NCBI GenBank assembly: GCA_947491945.1
Contig: CANLLN010000010.1
Location: forward strand, 1-64,000
Direction of reading: 5' to 3'
Length of the DNA stretch: 64,000 nucleotides
Source of the DNA: an uncultured Carboxylicivirga sp.
GTDB taxonomy: Bacteria > Bacteroidota > Bacteroidia > Bacteroidales > Marinilabiliaceae
Positions 55,127 through 63,919 of this stretch are shown one piece after another. The position numbers and the translations under genes are program-made. The notes under the pieces were generated by a model. It did no database searches, was not told the DNA's origin, and worked only from the letters and a program-made list of their open reading frames with translations. The number at the start of each line of letters is the position of its first letter. Position 1 is the stretch's first letter.

Positions 55127-56191
55127 CTACCACCATTTTTTCCGCTTAAAATAGGCCACCATGCCCAAGGCCGTAAGGACGATCACGCCCCACATAATAA
55201 AATAGCTGTATTTGTAGTGTAGCTCGGGGATATGATCGAAGTTGGTGCCATAAACACCTGCTATGAAGGTAATGGGGATAAATATAACCGAGAAAATAGT
55301 AAGGGTTTTCAGGACATCATTAAGCTTATAGGCCACCGTGGTGTGGAAAATATTAAGTTGATCGGACAGGATAACCCGGTAGTTATCCACCGCTTCGTTG
55401 GCCAATTCAATATTATGACGCAACTCGTTAAGGTGTACTTCAAGGTAGTCGTTGATATAGTCAGAGTCGGTTTTACAAAGACTCAAGACCATCTCCCGGC
55501 AAGGCTTTACTATTTTGCGGAGATAGTTAATCTCCACTTTATAGCGGTTTATCTTCTCCAGACTCTCAGCACTCGGGTATTCGATGAGCTCATCGTCCAG
55601 ATCCTCAATTTTTTCTCCCAAACGGCTAATGGTATGTATATAATTGTCAATCACGACATCGAGCAGGGCAAAAGCCAGGTAGTCACTATTGGAAGATCGT
55701 ATTAACTTTCGATTGCGGCGCAGACGCTCGCGCACAGGATCAAACAAGGTGCCTACCTTTTCCTGAAAAGACAAGAGCAGGTGGGTATTAAAAACCAGCA
55801 CCAGGTTTTCGGAGCTCAATTGGTTACTGACTTCATCGTACTGTAACATTTTAAGGGAGATAGACAGGCAGTTGTTATACTCCTGCAGGCGCGGCCGGCG
55901 GTGGGTATCCAACACGTCGGGCACAATTAGTGGTGGCAGATCCAGCCGATGGGTCAGTGACTTAAGCAAATCTGTATCGTGCAGACCATCAATATTAATC
56001 CACGACACTCCATCGCTAACACCCCTTGCGGCAGCTTCATCAACGCTTTGAGGCTCCTGCTCCGTTAATTGCTCAGCATTGTAATTGATCTGCCGCAAGC
56101 GTACATAGTCAATCTTTTTCTCGCCCCTGAAGATGAGGTCATAGGGCGACAAGCCAATAGATTCTTTCTTTGATTTTAGAAATCGGGCCAT
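55127..56191 (-). CDS. corA: CorA-family magnesium/cobalt transporter
   Basis: The 354-residue protein has a long acidic cytoplasmic funnel (helices around 150-290) and two C-terminal membrane helices. The selectivity signature GMN appears as YGTNF (314-318), with Thr in place of Met, followed by DHIPELHYKYSY. CorA forms a pentameric cation channel. The altered motif may reflect a subfamily or different ion choice. It lies 21 bp downstream of hrpB and is likely co-transcribed. Confidence 0.92.
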   Translation of the reverse strand: MARFLKSKKESIGLSPYDLIFRGEKKIDYVRLRQINYNAEQLTEQEPQSVDEAAARGVSDGVSWINIDGLHDTDLLKSLTHRLDLPPLIVPDVLDTHRRPRLQEYNNCLSISLKMLQYDEVSNQLSSENLVLVFNTHLLLSFQEKVGTLFDPVRERLRRNRKLIRSSNSDYLAFALLDVVIDNYIHTISRLGEKIEDLDDELIEYPSAESLEKINRYKVEINYLRKIVKPCREMVLSLCKTDSDYINDYLEVHLNELRHNIELANEAVDNYRVILSDQLNIFHTTVAYKLNDVLKTLTIFSVIFIPITFIAGVYGTNFDHIPELHYKYSYFIMWGVIVLTALGMVAYFKRKKWW

Positions 56192-56212
56192 AGGGTTTGA
56201 TTTATAAGGCTT

Positions 56213-58693
56213 TTACCTGCGCTTAACCCCTCTTTGAGCCGTTGCCTCCAGGGGATCGTCAGGCCAGTAATGTTTAGGATACCGTGCCTTCAGTTCTTTC
56301 TTTACCTCAAAATAAGCATTATTCCAAAAACTTTTCAAGTCATTGGTAATTTGTACCGGCTTAAAACCGGGCGATAGCAGATGTAGCACCAGGCTAACCT
56401 TACCCTTATTGATACGGGGTGTTTCGCTCATACCCAATACCTCCTGCAGGCGCACCGCCAACACTGGCGCTTCACCATTTGCTTTGTATGCCAGCTTTAT
56501 TTTCGACCCGCTGGGTACTTCAATGCGCTCCGGTGCCAGCTGGTCCAGCAGTCCTTGCAGTTGATAATCCAGGTGATGTTGCAAAACATCCTTCAAGTCA
56601 ATCTTTTTCAGGTCAGAAGGCCGTTTCACATCCCCCAGGTAGGGTGCCAGCCATTCTCCATTGTTCTGCAACAGGGTTTCTGTAGATACATCAGGCCAGC
56701 TATGTGAATCATCCCAGACGCGCAGGCTCAACACCCGATTCTGCCATTGTACCACCTCTTTAGTGAAGTTAAGTAGCCAACTACCCTCCTGCTTTATGGC
56801 ATCACTTATAGCCTTGATCTTTAGATCCTCATCAAAATCATGTAAAGGCTTACTTTGCAATATAATGCTACCAATCCTTAGCTCTTTCTCTGCCTTAAAA
56901 CCACCCTGTCGCGTATCCCAGCTAATCACATCCACCGACTTTACCATAGGTGCCAGGTCTTGCGGATTTAAAGGGGATGCCAAAAATATTTTACCAATGC
57001 CATCGCGGGCATTGAGGTTGGCAATGGCCAGCCAGGACTCATGCGCCAGGTCGTCGTGATGGCCGGCCGCCGCAATGCTACCATTGGCCAGTTTAAACTG
57101 GGCATTATTACCCGGCCGGGCATGAGCGATACGCTCGGGAAAAGCATAAACAAGCAGCAGGCCCGTTGCATACGGATCAACCGCCGCGTTATCCGCCTCC
57201 GTTTTTAACAGGCGATGGTACTGAGCGGCAACCCTTGCGATGCGTGCCAGCTTTTTATTTTTTAAGGTACCCTTACGCTGACGACGCAACGCTTCAATCC
57301 GACTGTTCAGATCAATACCCGCCTCTTTTCCCAAAGGATCACGTTCCTCGAGCAAGGCCGCAATGTCGCAGGCTAAGGGTGCCAGACCTTCATCCTGTGC
57401 CATTAATAGCATATGGGCCAGGCGCGGGTGACATGGCAATTGATGAAGGGCCTGACCATGGGAAGTGATCCGTTTATTATCCAAGGCCTCCAACTGATGC
57501 AATAACTCACTGGCCTGTGCCACATGACCGCTTGGTGGTGGTGTCAGCCAGGTGAGGCCATTCACATCATCAACACCCCATTTGGCCATCTCCAACACCA
57601 ACGCGGCCAGGTCGGCTTCTTCAATTTCAGGCGTTCGATGAGCCTTTAAGCGATGATGCGTAGCCTTGCTCCACATACGGTAACACACACCGGGCCCTAA
57701 ACGACCGGCCCGGCCGGCCCGTTGATCAGCCGAATCGAGGGATATATCTACCGTTTCCAGTTTCGATAGACCTGAATTGGGGTTAAACCTCAAGGTGCGG
57801 CTAAAACCACAATCGACTACCACCCTAATGCCTTCGATGGTTAAACTAGTTTCGGCAATGGAGGTGGCCAGAATAATTTTACGTTTCCCCTGGCGATGCG
57901 GTATTAAGGCAGCATACTGTTTATTCGAGGGCAACTGACCATACAAGGGATGGATCGATAAGTTGCCATGCGCCTTTTTAAGCAAGGTTTCACATGCTTT
58001 TATTTCGCCTTCGCCCGGCAGGAAAACCAGGATGTCACCCTCCTGCTCTTTAACAGCTTTAGATACTACCCGGGCCGTTAGTTCGGGTAAAAGCATCACA
58101 TCATTCTCCCCTTCGTGAATAATCTTAACAGGGTATTGCCGCCCCTGACTTACCACAGCTGGTGCCTCTAATAAGGCTTTCAATTGTGGCATATCCAAGG
58201 TGGCCGACATGATCATAATGCGCAAATCGGGCCTTAAGACCTGCTGGGCTTCGAGCGACAGTGCCAGCGCTACATCGGCATATAAGCTACGCTCATGAAA
58301 CTCATCGAAAATAATAAGGCCAACACCCTCCAGAGCATTATCGCTTTGCAGCATGCGGGTTAAAATACCCTCGGTCACCACTTCCAACTGGGTATCAGCG
58401 CTTACACAATTATCAAAACGCACCCGATAGCCTATGCGACGCCCCACCTTTTGATTCATCAAGTCAGCCATTCGCTCTGCAATTGTGCGGGCTGCCAAAC
58501 GACGGGGTTCCAGCATAATTATTTTTTGCCCCTTAAGCCATTTCGCCTCCATTAAGGCCAGTGGCAAAACGGTACTTTTCCCGGCTCCCGGTGGTGCATT
58601 TACAATTAACCTGTTTCCTTCAGTTAAAAGCTGCTTCACCTCATCAATTACCTCGGTTATGGGCAAGTCTATATGGTATGGATTGAAATTCAC
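56213..58693 (-). CDS. hrpB: ATP-dependent helicase HrpB
   Basis: The 826-residue DEAH-box-like helicase has Walker A APPGAGKST (33-41), FDEFHERS (DEFH, 130-133), SAT in MSATLDMP, and motif VI DQRAGRAGR near residue 325. The C-terminal HrpB domain (about 480-826) ends in YPKHYWPDDPLEATAQ. HrpB is probably an RNA helicase; its substrate in this group is not established. Length and ending fit the family well. Confidence 0.95.
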   Translation of the reverse strand: MNFNPYHIDLPITEVIDEVKQLLTEGNRLIVNAPPGAGKSTVLPLALMEAKWLKGQKIIMLEPRRLAARTIAERMADLMNQKVGRRIGYRVRFDNCVSADTQLEVVTEGILTRMLQSDNALEGVGLIIFDEFHERSLYADVALALSLEAQQVLRPDLRIMIMSATLDMPQLKALLEAPAVVSQGRQYPVKIIHEGENDVMLLPELTARVVSKAVKEQEGDILVFLPGEGEIKACETLLKKAHGNLSIHPLYGQLPSNKQYAALIPHRQGKRKIILATSIAETSLTIEGIRVVVDCGFSRTLRFNPNSGLSKLETVDISLDSADQRAGRAGRLGPGVCYRMWSKATHHRLKAHRTPEIEEADLAALVLEMAKWGVDDVNGLTWLTPPPSGHVAQASELLHQLEALDNKRITSHGQALHQLPCHPRLAHMLLMAQDEGLAPLACDIAALLEERDPLGKEAGIDLNSRIEALRRQRKGTLKNKKLARIARVAAQYHRLLKTEADNAAVDPYATGLLLVYAFPERIAHARPGNNAQFKLANGSIAAAGHHDDLAHESWLAIANLNARDGIGKIFLASPLNPQDLAPMVKSVDVISWDTRQGGFKAEKELRIGSIILQSKPLHDFDEDLKIKAISDAIKQEGSWLLNFTKEVVQWQNRVLSLRVWDDSHSWPDVSTETLLQNNGEWLAPYLGDVKRPSDLKKIDLKDVLQHHLDYQLQGLLDQLAPERIEVPSGSKIKLAYKANGEAPVLAVRLQEVLGMSETPRINKGKVSLVLHLLSPGFKPVQITNDLKSFWNNAYFEVKKELKARYPKHYWPDDPLEATAQRGVKRR

Positions 58694-58779
58694 GATCGAA
58701 AAATTTTACGCAAAAATAAAGAATTAATTGCGCAAAAGAATTTGTATTTTCGTCTAAACAAATTCCTAAGCCCTGGTTT

Positions 58780-59658
58780 ATGCGAAAAATTTTATGGCCG
58801 TTTCTTTTCTGGTCCTGCTTACTATTCGGCACCTTTACAGGCAACGCACAATCTGCCCGAGTACTATCCCCTTCCGACTCGATTGCCCGGATGACATTGC
58901 GTTACTTACATCCATTCTACAAGTCGCTGGAAAAGCAGCACCCTTTCAGTGGTACCTATGACCTTGGATTTTCGTACCCCCTAAATAAGAAGTGGCAGAT
59001 TAACACCTCCATCCCCTTTGGTTTGGCTAAGTACGATGTAAATTTATTTCAGCCTGAATACGACGATCCAATGCTCAATCATATTAAAAAGATATCGAAA
59101 ACAGCCTGGGGAAATGCGATGCTGGGGCTAAGCTACTCCAATAAGCACCGAACTGCCCACTACTCTTATTGGCAAGGCTTTGTGTTTTTGCCCACCGCCA
59201 CAAGAGGCCATAACGAAGCCGCCCCATATATGTTAATGAGTAACATTAATGAATTTCACAAATATCTGAGTCATGCAACCATCCTAGGCTTTGAGGCAGC
59301 ATATGGTCGTCAGGGACCAGTTAGGTGGCATTATGAACTAGCAGCTGGCTTCGAGTATTTTTTAACAGGCAGCCGCGCTATGCTTTCTGATGATTTATAT
59401 GCGCGTTATACCCTCACAGGTGCTTATAAATTGAATTCACTTCTGATTAGTGCCGACTATTCGGGACTCATCAACATCAGTAAAACAGATCTTGATGCAT
59501 TCAGAGATCGTATGTATGATGTTATAAATATTGGTATTTATTATATCGGTAACATCGTTCAGCCCGGCTTATTTTTTGCCTATAATGCTCGTGATTTTTA
59601 TAGAGATATAGCAGACGGATCAATGGGGATTAAGCTGAGCTATCGATTTGCCAATTAG
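58780..59658 (+). CDS. Hypothetical exported outer-membrane-like protein
   Basis: The 292-residue protein has a signal peptide ending GNAQS. Alternating strands suggest a small beta barrel, such as GTYDLGFSYPLNKKWQINTSIPF, FLPTATRGHNEAAPYML and LLISADYSGLINI. It ends IKLSYRFAN. No family was recognised. It reads away from hrpB, with the divergent promoter region in 58694-58779, and precedes the repeat/transposase module. Confidence 0.7.
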   Translation: MRKILWPFLFWSCLLFGTFTGNAQSARVLSPSDSIARMTLRYLHPFYKSLEKQHPFSGTYDLGFSYPLNKKWQINTSIPFGLAKYDVNLFQPEYDDPMLNHIKKISKTAWGNAMLGLSYSNKHRTAHYSYWQGFVFLPTATRGHNEAAPYMLMSNINEFHKYLSHATILGFEAAYGRQGPVRWHYELAAGFEYFLTGSRAMLSDDLYARYTLTGAYKLNSLLISADYSGLINISKTDLDAFRDRMYDVINIGIYYIGNIVQPGLFFAYNARDFYRDIADGSMGIKLSYRFAN

Positions 59659-59735
59659 TAATGCGAAAAACGTTAAACTGTAAAAATATTGAATATTAAT
59701 TACGTATAGGTATTTGCCACAACTCTCTGTCGTTA

Positions 59736-60010
59736 AGATGTCAGGGCTACGCCCCTTTTATGTATGTTTATTCCTTTTTTACGAAGATGTTAGGGCTACG
59801 CCCCTAAAATCTAAAGATAAGATATCCATATGATTGTTACTATGCCTATTTGCAATAACACAGCGCGAAATCTTTCGATTACCAGCCTTTAATACAGGTA
59901 TATAAACTTCGGCCCCTATCAGTTAACAGCTACCAAGGGGCGTTAGCCTTGCGTTCTTCATATCCTTCGGTATAAATCGTCAATTTTAGGGGCGTAGCCC
60001 TGATATCTAA
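59736..60010. repeat. REP-like repeat block A
   Basis: It holds three AGGGCTACGCCCCT-type hairpins (two in one direction, the last inverted) and the variant AAGGGGCGTTAGCCTT. It matches 60687-60961 at a constant offset of 951 bp with about 20 differences. It begins in AAGAT..CAGGGCTACG and ends in CCTGATATCT. Confidence 0.8.
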
Positions 60011-60204
60011 AGATAAGATATCTAGATGATTGTTATTGTGATTTTTTTTAAAAAATATCTCGGAACTAGTCCCTGCTCAATTGATCATTAACACAGACTC
60101 ATGGTCTTCTTCTTTGGGTAGAACCAAGCTGCTAAGGGGCATTAGCCCTGCTTTCTTCGTAGCATAGGTTGTAAAATGATAATTTAGAGGCGTAGCCCTG
60201 ATAT
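60006..60204. repeat. Degenerate REP-like block B
   Basis: It starts with TCTAAAGATAAGATATCTA and GATGATTGTTA as in block A, then diverges. It regains similarity at GGGGCATTAGCCCTGC (60137) and AGAGGCGTAGCCCTGATATCT (60187), immediately behind the transposase stop codon. Confidence 0.65.
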
Positions 60205-60672
60205 CTAAAAATCGTCATACCATTCGAACAAATATTTTGGATTGTAATCCACATCATATTTTTCGAAAAACAAGAGATATTCGTCTCTAAATGATTGTTT
60301 CTTATGATGCTCAGGTTGATTTAACACATATTTTACCACCCTATCAATGTGCGATTTTGAATAAGTAAAAGCCCCGTAGCCATTCTGCCACATAAATCTA
60401 CCGGGTATGTATTGTTTATTATTCAACCAATTAGATGACCCGGATTTTACTTGTTCCATCAGTTTTGATGGGGCTATATCCGGATGCATACCAACAAAAA
60501 TGTGTGTATGGTCTGGATTACAATAAATCGCATAGGTTTTGCATTTATGATGAGATACAATACCGCACATCACTTTTTCTAATTCATCCCTAAACTTTTC
60601 CTGTATCAGATTTTCCCGGCCTTTCACCGAAAAGACATATTGGATGTACAATTGGGTGTAGGTGTTCGCCAT
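60205..60672 (-). CDS. REP-associated tyrosine transposase (RAYT, IS200-like)
   Basis: The 155-residue protein has the Y1 transposase fold: an N-terminal strand (YTQLYIQYVFSVKGREN), the HUH-type pair His55-x-His57 in CNPDHTHIFVG, the MEQVKSGSSNWLNN helix, FMWQNGYGAF, and the catalytic Tyr115 in VKYVLNQPEHH. Such enzymes cut and join single-stranded DNA at hairpins, and RAYTs act on REP sequences. The C-terminal tail (KYDVDYNPKYLFEWYDDF) is typical of Bacteroidota versions. It appears intact. Confidence 0.88.
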   Translation of the reverse strand: MANTYTQLYIQYVFSVKGRENLIQEKFRDELEKVMCGIVSHHKCKTYAIYCNPDHTHIFVGMHPDIAPSKLMEQVKSGSSNWLNNKQYIPGRFMWQNGYGAFTYSKSHIDRVVKYVLNQPEHHKKQSFRDEYLLFFEKYDVDYNPKYLFEWYDDF

Positions 60673-60686
60673 GGCTCTGGATGTTA

Positions 60687-60961
60687 AGATAACAGGGCTA
60701 CGCCCCTTTTATGTATGTTTATCTCTTTTCTAAGAAGATGTTAGGGCTACGCCCCTAAAATCTAAAGATAAGATATCTATGTGATTGTTACTATGGCTAT
60801 TTGCAATTACACAGTGCGAAATCTTTCGATTACCGACCTTTAATACAAGCATATAAGCTTCGGCCCATATCAGTTAACAGCTACCAAGGGGCGTTAGCCT
60901 TGCGTTCTTCGTAGCCTTCGGTACAAATCGTCAATTTTAGGGGCGTAGCCCTGATATCTGA
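60687..60961. repeat. REP-like repeat block C
   Basis: A direct copy of block A, 951 bp away, lying 14 bp upstream of the transposase start codon. It carries the hairpins at 60694-60707, 60743-60756 and, inverted, 60939-60952. Confidence 0.8.
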
Positions 60962-60986
60962 AAATTGTGATGCAATTCCACCATAC

Positions 60987-61024
60987 AAAAATGCCTGCCG
61001 GGTTAATAATTCCGACAGGCATGA
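60987..61024 (-). terminator. Terminator after trpB
   Basis: ATGCCTGCCGG-GTTAATAATT-CCGACAGGCAT forms a stem with one mismatch. On the minus strand it is followed by TTTTTG, 20 bp after the trpB stop codon. Confidence 0.9.
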
Positions 61025-61043
61025 ATTTATGATGACACGGAGA

Positions 61044-62270
61044 CTATAATGCTATTCCGTAGTCTTTTCCAAATTTCTCCATCACATAATCAATATCCTT
61101 ATCCCCACGTCCCGACAGGTTCACCATAATGGTTTGATCAGATGGCAAGGTGGCTGCCATTTTCATGGCATAAGCCACGGCGTGCGCACTCTCTAAGGCC
61201 GGAATAATACCTTCCTGACGCGCCAGTGCCATAAAGGCATCAATGGCTTCCTGATCGTTAATCGTTTCGTAGGACACGCGTTTAATATCTTTCAGGTAGG
61301 AGTGCTGAGGCCCTACACCCGGATAATCCAAACCAGACGCAATGGTGTTAACCGGCGATGGATTGCCCTCTTCGTCTTGCAACAGGTAACACTTAAAGCC
61401 ATGGATCATACCCGGCTTACCCAATGTTAAGGTAGCAGCATGATCACCAGTTTTGAAGCTTGTTCCTGCCGGCTCTACCCCATATATCTTCACCTGTTCG
61501 TCCTGCAGGAAGGCCGAAAACAAGCCCATGGCATTGGAACCACCCCCCACACAGGCCACAATATGATCGGGCAACTGACTGGTCATTTCCTGGAATTGTT
61601 CACGTGCTTCGCGGCCAATCACCGATTGAAAGTCGCGCACCATCATTGGAAATGGGTGTGGTCCAACCACCGAACCGATGGCATACAATTGGTTAACCGG
61701 ATCTTTTAAATAGGCTTCGAAGGCTGCGTCTACAGCTTCTTTTAGAGTTTTCAGACCATGGGTAGCCGGTATCACATTGGCACCTAATATTTTCATGCGC
61801 ACCACATTAGGATGCTCTTTGCATATATCCACTTCACCCATGTAAATATCGCACTCGAGGCCAACCAAGGCTGCTGCGGTGGCCAGAGCCACCCCATGCT
61901 GTCCCGCTCCTGTTTCGGCAATAATTTTTTTCTTACCCATTTTTTTGGCCAGCAGAGCTTCACCAAGGCAATGATTAATTTTATGGGCACCGGTATGGTT
62001 GAGATCTTCGCGCTTGAGGTAAATTTGCGCACCGCCCATTTTATCGGAGAGATTTTTGGCATGGAAAACCGGTGAAGGGCGACCTGTGTAGTGTTTTTGT
62101 AAGTAATAAAGCTCTTCTTTAAATACAGGATCGTCCTTAATTTTTTCGTAGGCCTCAGTTATTTCCTTCATGATAGGCTCCAGCATGGGGGGCACAAAAC
62201 AGCCTCCAAACTCACCGAAAAAACCTTCTTTGCTGGGCATTGCCGTACTGGCCAATAATAATTTATTCAT
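61044..62270 (-). CDS. trpB: Tryptophan synthase beta chain, stand-alone
   Basis: The 408-residue PLP enzyme has the cofactor Lys97 in [18 protein letters not shown], Glu in [10 protein letters not shown], the glycine loop [10 protein letters not shown] and [13 protein letters not shown] at the end. It joins indole and serine to make tryptophan. No trpA or other trp gene follows; a strong terminator comes 20 bp downstream, so this is a single-gene unit. It is preceded by a leader peptide with Trp-Trp and a terminator, a trp attenuator. Confidence 0.96.
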   Translation of the reverse strand: MNKLLLASTAMPSKEGFFGEFGGCFVPPMLEPIMKEITEAYEKIKDDPVFKEELYYLQKHYTGRPSPVFHAKNLSDKMGGAQIYLKREDLNHTGAHKINHCLGEALLAKKMGKKKIIAETGAGQHGVALATAAALVGLECDIYMGEVDICKEHPNVVRMKILGANVIPATHGLKTLKEAVDAAFEAYLKDPVNQLYAIGSVVGPHPFPMMVRDFQSVIGREAREQFQEMTSQLPDHIVACVGGGSNAMGLFSAFLQDEQVKIYGVEPAGTSFKTGDHAATLTLGKPGMIHGFKCYLLQDEEGNPSPVNTIASGLDYPGVGPQHSYLKDIKRVSYETINDQEAIDAFMALARQEGIIPALESAHAVAYAMKMAATLPSDQTIMVNLSGRGDKDIDYVMEKFGKDYGIAL

Positions 62271-62340
62271 GGTATTTCTTTTTCGACTTTAGCTTTAAGA
62301 TAATAGCTATAAAGTCTTGGTTTATAATATGTATAAAAAC

Positions 62341-62375
62341 AAAAAGCCGCAGGAGGAACTCCCACGGCTTTTGTT
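62341..62375 (-). terminator. Attenuator terminator in front of trpB
   Basis: On the minus strand AAAAGCCGTGGGAG-TTC-CTCCTGCGGCTTTTTGTTTTT is a GC-rich hairpin with T-runs. It lies 18 bp after the leader peptide stop codon and 70 bp before the trpB ATG. Confidence 0.85.
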
Positions 62376-62393
62376 TAATTTTATTGCATCAAC

Positions 62394-62459
62394 CTATTGT
62401 TCCACCTTATCAAAAGTAGAGCATAGCCACCAATAATTATGTAACAGTTGATTTGTCAT
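62394..62459 (-). CDS. trpL: trp leader peptide
   Basis: A 21-codon frame starts MTNQLLHN, has Tyr-Trp-Trp at residues 9-11, and ends in KVEQ. It lies between a promoter and a terminator upstream of trpB. When tryptophan is scarce, a ribosome stalled on the two Trp codons would be expected to prevent the terminator from forming, as in enterobacterial trpL. The short frame alone would be weak evidence; the ordered promoter, leader, terminator and trpB make it strong. Confidence 0.8.
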   Translation of the reverse strand: MTNQLLHNYWWLCSTFDKVEQ

Positions 62460-62477
62460 TTTTTGTTTTTCTGATTG

Positions 62478-62508
62478 CAATTATAATCAAATGATTTGTT
62501 TGTGCAAA
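62478..62508 (-). promoter_or_regulatory. Promoter of the trpL-trpB unit
   Basis: On the minus strand TTTG (62508-62505), 19 bp, TATAATTG (62485-62478) matches the Bacteroidota consensus with one mismatch. It lies just behind the stop codon of the upstream NfeD gene. Confidence 0.65.
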
Positions 62509-62518
62509 AAAATCAGGC

Positions 62519-63919
62519 TTATTTTATTTTTATCACATAAAGCTGACCATGCCTAAAGCGGGTTATTTTTACAGGTGTACCCTTTTCGATAAAACCTGCT
62601 TCGGCCACAGCATCATACTGCTCATCTTCCACGGTAATCTTACCCGACGGGCGCAGCGAAGTGAAAGCCACTGCTTCCTGCCCTACCAAATTCCCCATCG
62701 ATGCCTCTACACCAATATAGCCCAGCTCTACGTTCTCCTGGGTCTGCAGGGCTATCTTCGCCCCAAAGGTAGATGAAGAAAGCAACTTCTTACTCAGATA
62801 AATAATGGCCAGTAAAGAGCCAAATAGTCCGGATAAGACGATGCCCAATGCTTCCAATAACTTGCTGAAGCCCACCCCATCAAAGTTAAACAGATCGTTA
62901 TCCAGCAGACTAAGAGTTAAGCCGCCCACTACCAGCACAATACCGGAAAAACCGGCTACACCAAAACCGGGTATCACAAATACTTCGAGGCCAATAAGCA
63001 CAAGACCAATGATGAAAATAACAATCTCCCAATTGGCAGCTAAACCATCGATATAAAGCGGCGAAAAATACAACACGGCGGCAATGGCGGCTGCCAGCAA
63101 TGGAAAACCGACACCGGGCGTTTGCAGCTCAAAATAAATACCGCCCATTATCACTAAAATTAAAATCCCCTGCAGAATAGGACTGGTCAAAAAGCCTTTT
63201 AATCCATCGTAAAAAGAAGGTTTAAAAGTCGTTATTTCATAGTCATAGACCTGCAGCTGCTGCAACACCTCATCAATGTTATTGGCCTGCCCCTCACAGA
63301 AACCATGCTCAATAGCTTCCAATGTGGTAAAAGTGAGAATCTTGCCGGTATCCACCACATTTTCAATATAGATACTTTCATCTACCATGGCCTCGGCAAT
63401 GTGCGGGTCGCGTCGCCACACATAGGTAGTATCCTTACCTGTCACAACGGTATCCTTACCGTGCGCCTCGGCAGTAGCGCGGATGGTCGAGCGCATATAG
63501 GACTGGTATTTATCCGGCATCTTCTCACCGCTTTGGTTGACCACGGTAGCGGCTCCGATGTTGGCACCCGGCCGCATATAGATGCTGTCGCAGGCAATGG
63601 AGATAAGGGCACCGGCCGATGCCGCATTGTTATCGATAAACACATGCACCGGAATATGGCTATTTAGTATTTTTGTACGTATAGAATCGGCAAACACCAC
63701 CTGCCCGCCATAGGTATTCATGTGCAGCAGAATCATATCAGCCTGCATGGCTTCAGCTTCGGCAAAGGCCTCCTGGGTGTGTATCCATGAGGTGCTGCCA
63801 ATCTCCCGGAATATTTTGTAGGTATATACCTGGGTTTTGACACTGTCGGCGGGTTGTGCCCAGGCAATCAGACCCATAAGGAAGAACAAACAAATGCTGA
63901 AAATGTGTTTTTGATTCAT
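62519..63919 (-). CDS. NfeD-family membrane serine protease
   Basis: The 466-residue protein has a signal peptide (MNQKHIFSICLFFLMGLIAWAQ). A ClpP/SppA-like domain follows, with nucleophile Ser101 in DNNAASAGALI and a lysine partner at 133 or 137 in SGEKMPDKYQSYM. Several membrane helices (about 245-385) include FVIPGFGVAGFSG. A C-terminal OB-fold NfeD domain closes the protein (about 400-466; GKITVEDEQYDAVAEAG). Such proteases cut membrane proteins and are linked to stomatin-like partners, but none lies here. Confidence 0.92.
   Translation of the reverse strand: MNQKHIFSICLFFLMGLIAWAQPADSVKTQVYTYKIFREIGSTSWIHTQEAFAEAEAMQADMILLHMNTYGGQVVFADSIRTKILNSHIPVHVFIDNNAASAGALISIACDSIYMRPGANIGAATVVNQSGEKMPDKYQSYMRSTIRATAEAHGKDTVVTGKDTTYVWRRDPHIAEAMVDESIYIENVVDTGKILTFTTLEAIEHGFCEGQANNIDEVLQQLQVYDYEITTFKPSFYDGLKGFLTSPILQGILILVIMGGIYFELQTPGVGFPLLAAAIAAVLYFSPLYIDGLAANWEIVIFIIGLVLIGLEVFVIPGFGVAGFSGIVLVVGGLTLSLLDNDLFNFDGVGFSKLLEALGIVLSGLFGSLLAIIYLSKKLLSSSTFGAKIALQTQENVELGYIGVEASMGNLVGQEAVAFTSLRPSGKITVEDEQYDAVAEAGFIEKGTPVKITRFRHGQLYVIKIK

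Larger units (their letters stand above)
59736..60961. mobile_element. REP-associated tyrosine transposase module with flanking repeats
   Basis: A Y1-type transposase gene (60205-60672, minus strand) is enclosed by two direct repeats of about 275 bp at 951-bp spacing. A third, degenerate block lies directly after its stop codon. The blocks contain the hairpin AGGGCTACGCCCCT or its complement at 59743, 59792, 59988, 60694, 60743 and 60939, plus variants at 59935, 60134, 60185 and 60886. This fits REP elements and their RAYT gene. Confidence 0.75.

Noticed and set aside
59736-60961. CRISPR-like array
   Set aside because: The repeated hairpins are irregularly spaced, lie in alternating orientations and have repeated rather than unique spacers.
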